DNA of 10,055 bases, from positions 1-10,055 of the forward strand of contig JADFWI010000042.1 of assembly GCA_015222985.1 (NCBI GenBank). Reading direction: 5' to 3'. This stretch comes from Pseudomonadota bacterium. Its GTDB lineage: Bacteria > Desulfobacterota > Desulfobacteria > Desulfobacterales > C00003060. The notes under the pieces were generated by a model that saw only the letters and a list, made by a program, of their open reading frames with translations, ran no database searches and was not told the DNA's origin. Position numbers and translations under genes: made by a program. Shown one piece after another: positions 1 to 5,444 of this stretch. Position 1 is the first letter of the stretch. Each line of letters begins with the position of its first letter.

Positions 1-18
1 AGTTTTGTGTCTAAAATC

Positions 19-190
19 ACAAATTCCAAGCACCAAATTTCAAACAAATCTCAAATTCCAATATTCAATGACCAAAACCTTCCGGGACGAGACATTGTTT
101 GGATTTTCTAATTTCGGTCACGCGCAGCACAGGCGCCGCGTGTTGGAAATTGTTTGATATTTGTAATTTCAATAATTCAATGAACTTCCA
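19..190. repeat. AT-rich intergenic repeat words in both orientations
   Basis: In the 312-bp stretch after mvhD, CAAATTCCA occurs at 20-28 and 52-60. Related words on the other strand (TGGAAATTG, TTTGATATTTG, TAATTTC) lie at about 144-170, forming a loose inverted repeat around a GC-rich core with CACGCG (119-124) and CGCGTG (137-142). It looks like a degenerate dispersed intergenic repeat. I see no convincing complete gene in 1-312. Confidence 0.45.
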
Positions 191-274
191 ACAAAGCAAA
201 TCCTCTCTGGGGATAACCAAAGCCTGGTCCTCTGGGCCAGGATTCTTACTCATTCGGCCCATCTTCAATTGCAC
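65..274 (-). pseudogene. Possible short coding remnant, unrecognised
   Basis: A 69-codon minus-strand frame follows mvhD, opening with GTG at 274 and ATGs 12 and 21 bases further on. The first part (MSKNPGPEDQALVIPREDLL) has protein-like composition, whereas the rest (from about CWKFIELLKL) is a translation of the AT-rich repeat region. One reading is the 5' remnant of a gene cut by repeat insertion; another is chance. No ribosome binding site stands out and no function is assigned. Confidence 0.2.
223..241 (-). terminator. Weak candidate terminator hairpin downstream of mvhD
   Basis: On the minus strand CCTGGCCC-AGA-GGACCAGG forms an 8-bp stem with one mismatch, about 70-90 nt after the mvhD stop. 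The sequence after it (CTTTGGTTATCC) is not a proper T-run, so intrinsic termination here is doubtful. Confidence 0.2.
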
Positions 275-312
275 AAGGCTATGCTGTTACAATTCTTCGG
301 AGAGTCAAAGTG

Positions 313-729
313 TTACCTGTCTCGTAAAGGGTTCGGCCCCAACGCCCGGATTTTTTCTGTCATCATTTTTGCCACCCGAGCAAACTCGGGGGCATCAGAG
401 GCGGACATGTTGAACATCTGCACGCGGTCCTGTTCAATGCCTATTTCATCGAGCATCTTCCTGATATATGAAACCCGCTTCTTTGCCTTGAAGTTCCCGG
501 TAACAAAATGGCAATCACCTTCCATACAACCGGTCACATACACACCGTCTGCCCCCTCCTCGAGCGCGCGAAGCAGATAAACTGGGTCCACCCGTCCGGA
601 GCACGGGACCAGAATGACCTTTATGTTCGAAGGATAGGACATTCTTATCGACCCTGCCAGGTCTGCCGCGGCATATGAGCAATAGTCGCAACAAAATGCA
701 ATAATCTGTGGTTCAAATTCTTCAGTCAT
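313..729 (-). CDS. mvhD: MvhD/FrhD-type [2Fe-2S] electron-transfer subunit
   Basis: A 138-residue protein of normal MvhD length. Family marks: IIAFCCDYCSYAAADLAG (9-26, C13/C14/C17), VPCSGRVDP (C43) and GCMEGDCHF (C68, C73). In methanogens MvhD holds a [2Fe-2S] cluster and links HdrA to the electron-input enzyme (NiFe hydrogenase MvhAG or formate dehydrogenase FdhAB). No such input enzyme is in this window. The start is ATG 729, because homologues begin a few residues before the FCCxxC motif. An in-frame ATG at 774 would add 15 residues and lies one base after the hdrA stop, but those residues look unlike the family. No clear ribosome binding site precedes ATG 729, so it may depend on coupling to hdrA, 46 bp away. 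It is the last gene of the unit. Confidence 0.93.
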   Translation of the reverse strand: MTEEFEPQIIAFCCDYCSYAAADLAGSIRMSYPSNIKVILVPCSGRVDPVYLLRALEEGADGVYVTGCMEGDCHFVTGNFKAKKRVSYIRKMLDEIGIEQDRVQMFNMSASDAPEFARVAKMMTEKIRALGPNPLRDR

Positions 730-775
730 AGTCTGGCGTTTCTGAGATCCCCGTGTTCCACTAACTCTAGGCATT

Positions 776-3700
776 CTAGGCACTTTTGACTTCAGGCATT
801 TCTTTCTCAAACAGCCCCTGTATCTTTGCCTCGATCTGTTCGCTTGTATAGTGGTGGACCGTGATGGCCTGTGCCGGGCATTCGGCCGCACACATTCCGC
901 ACCCCTTGCAACGGGCAGGATCGATTTGCGAGACGCCGTCCTCGTTGATAAAGGGGACATGATAGGGGCACGTGCGCACACAAGTCATGCAGGCCGCGCA
1001 GAGGTCCGGATCTACCTGGGAGGACGGCCCCACATACATGGCGTCTTTTGAAAGGATCGACATGGCCCTGCCTGCTGCGCCTGCGGCCTGGGCTATTGTT
1101 TCCTCTGGGAACTTGGGGCTATGTCCGTCCCCGCACAGGAACATACCGTCCGTGGCAAAATCGAGCGGTCGCAACTTGACATGTGCCTCGAGCAGGAATC
1201 CCTGATCGTCACGCGCAACCTTGAAGATGCCTGCGATCTGAGATGCCATGCTATGAGGCCTGAGCGCCGCACTCAGCACGATACGGTCAGGCGTGAGAAT
1301 CACCTTGCGTCTCAGCGAAGGTTCAAGAAAACTGATCTTCAGAGCGCCTTCATTTTCAAAGACCTGGGGAGGCCTTTCTTGTTCATACCTGACAAAGATA
1401 ACTCCCCGCTTGCGGGCCTCCTTGTAAAAGAGTTCTTTGAACCCGAATGATCGAATATCTCTATACAGGACGATCACATCCATATCCGGGTTTGAGTTTT
1501 TAAGCCTTATGGAATTCGCGATAGCCTGGCTACAACATACGCGGCTACAATATGGATGTTCCTCGGTCCTTGAGCCGACACATTGTATCATCACCAGCGA
1601 GCGGAAAGACTTTACAATCTCCGGCTGCTTTTCAATGTCACTATTTAGCTCACTCTGTGTAATGACATGAGAATTCCTTCCGTACAGATAGCCGTCGGGC
1701 CGGTATTCCTCTGCTCCCGTAGCAATAATCGCCGTGCCGTGCCGGACAGATACTTGTGTTCCGTCACCTTTCCGGATACTGGTAAGGAAGCTTCCAACAT
1801 GTCCGGCGAATCCCTCTACCACGGCCCTGGTATGTACGGTGACACGCGAATGCTTTTCTACCCTTTTTATGAGTTCCCTAAGATGTTTTGCCGGATCAAA
1901 TCCTTCAAGGGTCAGCGGGCTGTCAATGTGACGACCTCCGAGGTGATCAGATTGTTCCACAACATGGGTTTCGAACCCTTGATCAGCCAGCGTAAGTGCC
2001 GCTGTAAGACCCGCGAGGCCTCCACCTACTACAAGACCTGCAGGTACCACGGGCACGCGTTTGCTCGTAATCGGTTCCTGGAGGGCAACGCGCTTAACGG
2101 ACATTCGAATCAGGTCTTTGGCTTTCCGTGTGGCCGATGCCGGTGCGTCTGCATGAACCCACGAACACTGGTTCCTGATATTTGCCATTTCCAGGAGATA
2201 GGCGTTAAGACCGGCTTCCCGCAGGGTGGCCCTGAATAGTGGTTCATGGGTTTTAGGGGAACACGATGCGATCACCACGCGGTTGAGATCATGTTCTTCA
2301 ATAAGTTCTTTGAGCCGCACCTTGGAATCGGTGGAGCAGGCAAAGAGGAAAACGTCTGACAGAACCACGCCCGGTAGTTGCCGGGCATATTTAGCTGCGG
2401 CCTCAACGTCAACGACTCCGGCAATGTTTGTTCCACAGCAACAGACAAACACGCCGATTCGCGTTTCGCGCATGAAGAGAGAACGCTCCGGAGGAAGAGA
2501 AGGAAGGGTGATTTCATATCCCCGAACAGAAGCAATGGGAAGCGTAGCCCGTGCAGCAGCAGCGCTTGCCTGGGTCACGGTCTCGGGTATGTCCTTGGGG
2601 CCCTCAAACCCCCCGCATACATAAACGCCTTCTCGTGACGTGCTCATGGGATCTCCCGTTTGAGTCTTGACAAACCCAAAGGGGTTAAGATCGATCCCGA
2701 GCCGTTCTGCAAGAGGGCCGGCTTCAGAAGATGGAGCAAGGCCGACGGAAAGCACTACCATGGAAAACGTCTCTTCTCGTTTTTTACCTGTCTCGGGATC
2801 CTGGTATGAAAGGACAAGATCTTTGGTTATTGGATTTTCTGCCACGCGTGATATCATTGATCTTACATAACGAACGTTGCTTTGTTTCTTTGCACGCTCG
2901 CAATAGGCGTCGAATCCCTTGCCCTGGGCCCTCAAGTCTATATAGAAGATAGTGGCCTTGAGTCCCGAATGATGATCCGTTGCCATGACAGCCTCCTTCG
3001 TGGCAGCCACGCAGCATATCGAGGAGCAAAATTCTCGGCCGTTTCTGATAGATTCTCTGGAACCGACACACTGTATCCATGCAACCTTTTCCGGCACTGT
3101 TCTGTCTGAAGGGCGTAGTATGTGCCCATCCGACGGGCCGGTTGCTGACATGAACCTCTCGAATTCCATGGTCGTGACAACGTTTTGATATCTTCCGTAG
3201 CCATACTCCTGCGCTCTTTCTGCTTTGAAGAGATCAAAGCCGGGCGCAAGTATGACCGATCCCACCTTCAGTGAGATCTCTTCATCGGTTTGGTTGAAAT
3301 CGATTGCGTTGGTCTTGCAGAACTTCTCGCAGGCCCGGCATTTCCCTTTCTTGAAGTAAATGCAGTGGTCCCGGTCAATTGCGTATACGAGCGGGACCGC
3401 TTGAGGGTATTGCAGATAGATCGCCTTGCGACTTTGTAATCCTTCGTTGTATTCATCATCAACGTTTACCGGACATTTTTGTGCGCATATGCCGCATCCA
3501 ACGCACTTATCCTCGTCCACGTAACGGGCGTACTTTTTAACGTGAGCAGTCAGATTCCCGGTTGATCCTTCCAGCCCGATAAGTTCTGCCAAGGTTATGA
3601 TATTTATATTGGGATGGCTCGCGCAACCGATGAGCCTTGGAGAGAGCATACACATGGCGCAGTCATTAGTAGGGAAGGTTTTGTCGAGCTGGCTCATCCT

Positions 3701-3841
3701 GCCGCCAATAGAGCTCTTTCGCTCTACGAGATAAACCAGATATCCGGACTCAGCCAGATCAATGGATGCCTGCATGCCGCCGATCCCACCGCCCACAACC
3801 ATTACTGCGCCCGTTGGCTCTTTTGTCTGCGTATTTGTCAC
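776..3841 (-). CDS. hdrA: Double-length heterodisulfide reductase subunit A (HdrA), two FAD domains and many Fe-S motifs
   Basis: Taken from GTG 3841, 1021 residues; methanogen HdrA is about 650. Order: FAD domain 1 (GGGIGG 17-22) with an inserted Fe-S region (C61/C64/C73; C113-x2-C116-x2-C119-x3-C123; C160-x7-C168-x2-C171-x3-C175) and a C258...C272/C276/C277 group; then an HdrA N-terminal-type domain (C467-469, C502, C527, C559); then FAD domain 2 (GGGLAG 606-611) without the inserted ferredoxin but with the same C754...C765/C769/C770 group; then a C-terminal 2x[4Fe-4S] ferredoxin (C948/951/954/958 and C978/981/984/988). HdrA is the FAD protein where flavin-based bifurcation occurs, giving electrons to HdrC/HdrB and to ferredoxin. 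Start choice: GTG 3841 overlaps the hdrB stop as GTGA and yields MTNTQTKEPTGAVMVVGGG, a normal family start. ATG 3904, with AAAGGA 8 nt upstream, would add 21 residues and overlap hdrB by 67 bp. It ends at TAG 776. Confidence 0.92.
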   Translation of the reverse strand: MTNTQTKEPTGAVMVVGGGIGGMQASIDLAESGYLVYLVERKSSIGGRMSQLDKTFPTNDCAMCMLSPRLIGCASHPNINIITLAELIGLEGSTGNLTAHVKKYARYVDEDKCVGCGICAQKCPVNVDDEYNEGLQSRKAIYLQYPQAVPLVYAIDRDHCIYFKKGKCRACEKFCKTNAIDFNQTDEEISLKVGSVILAPGFDLFKAERAQEYGYGRYQNVVTTMEFERFMSATGPSDGHILRPSDRTVPEKVAWIQCVGSRESIRNGREFCSSICCVAATKEAVMATDHHSGLKATIFYIDLRAQGKGFDAYCERAKKQSNVRYVRSMISRVAENPITKDLVLSYQDPETGKKREETFSMVVLSVGLAPSSEAGPLAERLGIDLNPFGFVKTQTGDPMSTSREGVYVCGGFEGPKDIPETVTQASAAAARATLPIASVRGYEITLPSLPPERSLFMRETRIGVFVCCCGTNIAGVVDVEAAAKYARQLPGVVLSDVFLFACSTDSKVRLKELIEEHDLNRVVIASCSPKTHEPLFRATLREAGLNAYLLEMANIRNQCSWVHADAPASATRKAKDLIRMSVKRVALQEPITSKRVPVVPAGLVVGGGLAGLTAALTLADQGFETHVVEQSDHLGGRHIDSPLTLEGFDPAKHLRELIKRVEKHSRVTVHTRAVVEGFAGHVGSFLTSIRKGDGTQVSVRHGTAIIATGAEEYRPDGYLYGRNSHVITQSELNSDIEKQPEIVKSFRSLVMIQCVGSRTEEHPYCSRVCCSQAIANSIRLKNSNPDMDVIVLYRDIRSFGFKELFYKEARKRGVIFVRYEQERPPQVFENEGALKISFLEPSLRRKVILTPDRIVLSAALRPHSMASQIAGIFKVARDDQGFLLEAHVKLRPLDFATDGMFLCGDGHSPKFPEETIAQAAGAAGRAMSILSKDAMYVGPSSQVDPDLCAACMTCVRTCPYHVPFINEDGVSQIDPARCKGCGMCAAECPAQAITVHHYTSEQIEAKIQGLFEKEMPEVKSA

Positions 3842-4659
3842 TGTCTCAAAAGCTCTTTCTTTTCCAAAAACGGTATCGGATCCACCATGTGGCGTTTGAG
3901 CCATGTGGTAGTTCCTTTGAGTCCGAGGGCCAGGCCGATTAATTCCGTAAAATAGAATATCGGGATATTGTAATTCCCCTTAAAATGTATAGAGATATCT
4001 TTCTGGTATAAGTCGAGATTTGCCTGGCACATCTGGCAGGAGACAACGATACACTCCGCCTCTGCTTCAAGCGCCTTGTCATAAAGCTTCTTCACTAAGT
4101 TATACATGATATCCTTGCGAGACACGGAAAAGCTCGCGCCGCAGCAGTCCGTCTTATACGACCACGGCCTGACATCAACCCCAAGAGCCTCACAAATGTT
4201 ATCCATGTCACACGGGTTCTCATAATCAACGCTCCCTGTCACCTTGGGAGGACGGTTTGCCATGCAGCCGTAATAGCAGACAGCTCTTATGGCATCGAGA
4301 GGAAACTTGAGACGTGACCGTATCTTTTCCAGCCACTCAGCTTGCCCTATGAACGAGGCCAGGTCATATATGCGGAGACTGGATTTGACCTCTTCTTGTG
4401 CCCGTTTCAAACGGTTGAAACAAAGCGGGCAGGGGACCACCATGTGGTTCCCAAGCCGTTCGGCTCCTGACAGATTCAGCGCCGGAAGCGTGACCGCCAG
4501 TTCCTCATCCAGGCTGTGTGCTGATGTGGCTCCACAGCAAGTCCAGTCGGGCAGTTCGTGCAGATGTATGTCCAGGGAAGCGCACACAGCCCTTGTTGAC
4601 TCGTCATAGTCCCTTGCTGAAGACTCTAAAGAACAACCCGGATAATACGTTACGTCCAT
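3838..4659 (-). CDS. hdrB: Heterodisulfide reductase-type subunit B (HdrB), CCG-domain protein
   Basis: A 273-residue protein with two complete cysteine-rich (CCG) domains. The first is C9-x31-C41C42-x34-C77-x2-C80; the second is C132-x39-C172C173-x34-C208-x2-C211. In methanogen HdrB these motifs bind two non-cubane [4Fe-4S] clusters that reduce the CoM-S-S-CoB disulfide. With both motifs intact, this copy should bind both clusters, but its substrate in a bacterium is unknown. It may be another disulfide, or the subunit may act as an electron outlet to a partner protein. The start ATG 4659 is supported by AGGTGA three bases upstream. The stop TGA overlaps a GTG start of hdrA by 4 bp, implying translational coupling. 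Confidence 0.94.
   Translation of the reverse strand: MDVTYYPGCSLESSARDYDESTRAVCASLDIHLHELPDWTCCGATSAHSLDEELAVTLPALNLSGAERLGNHMVVPCPLCFNRLKRAQEEVKSSLRIYDLASFIGQAEWLEKIRSRLKFPLDAIRAVCYYGCMANRPPKVTGSVDYENPCDMDNICEALGVDVRPWSYKTDCCGASFSVSRKDIMYNLVKKLYDKALEAEAECIVVSCQMCQANLDLYQKDISIHFKGNYNIPIFYFTELIGLALGLKGTTTWLKRHMVDPIPFLEKKELLRQ
3907..3919 (-). promoter_or_regulatory. Shine-Dalgarno-like AAAGGA inside hdrB, before alternative hdrA ATG 3904
   Basis: AAAGGA lies about 8 nt upstream of ATG 3904, which is in frame with hdrA. Use of this site would give HdrA a 21-residue extension. The extension (MAQTPHGGSDTVFGKERAFE...) does not resemble family N-termini, so the site may be chance within the hdrB C-terminal codons. 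Confidence 0.3.
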
Positions 4660-4662
4660 TAT

Positions 4663-4668
4663 TCACCT
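4663..4668 (-). promoter_or_regulatory. Ribosome binding site AGGTGA of hdrB
   Basis: AGGTGA on the coding strand ends three bases before ATG 4659. It is the clearest Shine-Dalgarno sequence in the unit and fixes the hdrB start, although its spacing is short. Confidence 0.65.
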
Positions 4669-4670
4669 GA

Positions 4671-4684
4671 CCGGGATAACCCGG
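4671..4684 (-). other. Small stem-loop CCGGG-TTAT-CCCGG in the hdrC-hdrB gap
   Basis: The arms 4671-4675 and 4680-4684 are perfectly complementary, with a 4-nt loop. It lies just upstream of the hdrB ribosome binding site and begins 3 bp after the hdrC stop. With only five pairs and no T-run it is not a convincing terminator; it might modestly affect hdrB translation. Confidence 0.35.
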
Positions 4685-4687
4685 AAT

Positions 4688-5257
4688 CTATTTTTCGAAG
4701 AGTTTCCTTACTGCTTCCTTTGCCCCGGTTTTTTTCGGGATGAACCCGAGACGGCCCCGTTTGAGCATCTCAATGCCGAGTTTGAGATTACTTATCATCT
4801 CCTTTACATCGATCCTCTTTTCTGCCTTTGCGCTCTTTAATTGATAGGCGCCCATGAGAAAGGCTTCATTGACACGACCAAATCTTCTGATGTTTTCCAA
4901 AAACACCTGGTGAAAGGCCGCGACAGCCCCCTCAGCCGGTTTGTCTCCTTGACTCAATACCAACTGCTTCAGATAGTCCATGAGCTTTGGTATATCAACC
5001 CCCTGCGGACATCGCGTAAAGCAGGTCTCACAAGAAGCACACACCCAGATAGTGCTTGCCCGGGCAATCTCTTCCCTAAGGCCGAGTTGAACCATCCTGA
5101 TGATTTGGTGCGGCTCATAATCCATGGCAAATGTGACCGGGCATCCGTTGGTACATTTTTCGCACTGGTAACAGGCAAAGAGGTCCACGCCGCTATCCAG
5201 AGCCACCTGTCTTGCAAAACCCGATTCGATCCCTATTATGTCGTTGTTTACTTGCAT
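4688..5257 (-). CDS. hdrC: Heterodisulfide reductase-type iron-sulfur subunit C (HdrC)
   Basis: A 189-residue soluble protein of normal HdrC length. Two [4Fe-4S] motifs are intact: C29-x2-C32-x2-C35-x3-C39-P and C73-x2-C76-x2-C79-x3-C83-P. The rest is helical and basic toward the C-terminus, without membrane segments, so this is the soluble HdrC type and not HdrE-linked. In Hdr complexes HdrC carries electrons from HdrA to the catalytic subunit HdrB. ATG 5257 has a purine-rich GAGAGAAG stretch about 7-14 nt upstream. The gene starts 27 bp after a 156-bp palindromic element that separates it from the glutamate synthase-like genes, and hdrB follows after 28 bp. The order C-B-A-MvhD supports the call. 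Confidence 0.93.
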   Translation of the reverse strand: MQVNNDIIGIESGFARQVALDSGVDLFACYQCEKCTNGCPVTFAMDYEPHQIIRMVQLGLREEIARASTIWVCASCETCFTRCPQGVDIPKLMDYLKQLVLSQGDKPAEGAVAAFHQVFLENIRRFGRVNEAFLMGAYQLKSAKAEKRIDVKEMISNLKLGIEMLKRGRLGFIPKKTGAKEAVRKLFEK

Positions 5258-5284
5258 GGCATTGCTTCTCTCTAAGCTGCCTCC

Positions 5285-5440
5285 AAGGCTGTCCGAGAAT
5301 GAGAAATTTTTTGCAAGGTCAAGAAAGGCGATCCACCTCCGGCGGATTAACCGCAGGAATACATTGAGTATTTTGAGTCCGCCTCCGGCGGATGAGCCTG
5401 ACGCAGAGATTGCGCAAAATAGCCATTCTCGGACAGCCTT
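5285..5440. repeat. 156-bp imperfect palindrome with 17-bp perfect terminal inverted repeats and nested hairpins
   Basis: The outer arms 5285-5301 and 5424-5440 are perfect 17-bp inverted copies (AAGGCTGTCCGAGAATG). Inside, both halves carry an A/T-rich run and a hairpin: ATCCACC-TCC-GGCGGAT (5331-5347) and TCCGCC-TCC-GGCGGA (5378-5392). The centre has AATAC-ATTGA-GTATT (5358-5372). In the minus-strand transcript the 5331-5347 hairpin pairs fully with one G-U. The element fills most of the 187-bp gap, starting 4 bp after the glutaminase/GXGXG stop and ending 27 bp before hdrC. There is no transposase, no clear target duplication and no T-run. It could be a MITE/REP-like element or an mRNA processing or stability structure. 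Confidence 0.8.
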
Positions 5441-5444
5441 CTCG

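Noticed and set aside
313..981. Longer mvhD with 84 extra N-terminal residues starting at 981
   Set aside because: The extension overlaps the hdrA ferredoxin codons and reads as Arg-rich non-family sequence; the MvhD family starts just before FCCxxC, at 729.
5294..5322. Possible promoter upstream of hdrC (TTGACC at 5322-5317 on the minus strand)
   Set aside because: The -35 match is good, but no acceptable -10 is found at 15-18 bp spacing, and the sequence is part of the palindrome.
5285..5440. Intrinsic terminator between the glutamate synthase-like and Hdr genes
   Set aside because: There is strong folding potential, but no T-run follows the stems in the direction of transcription.
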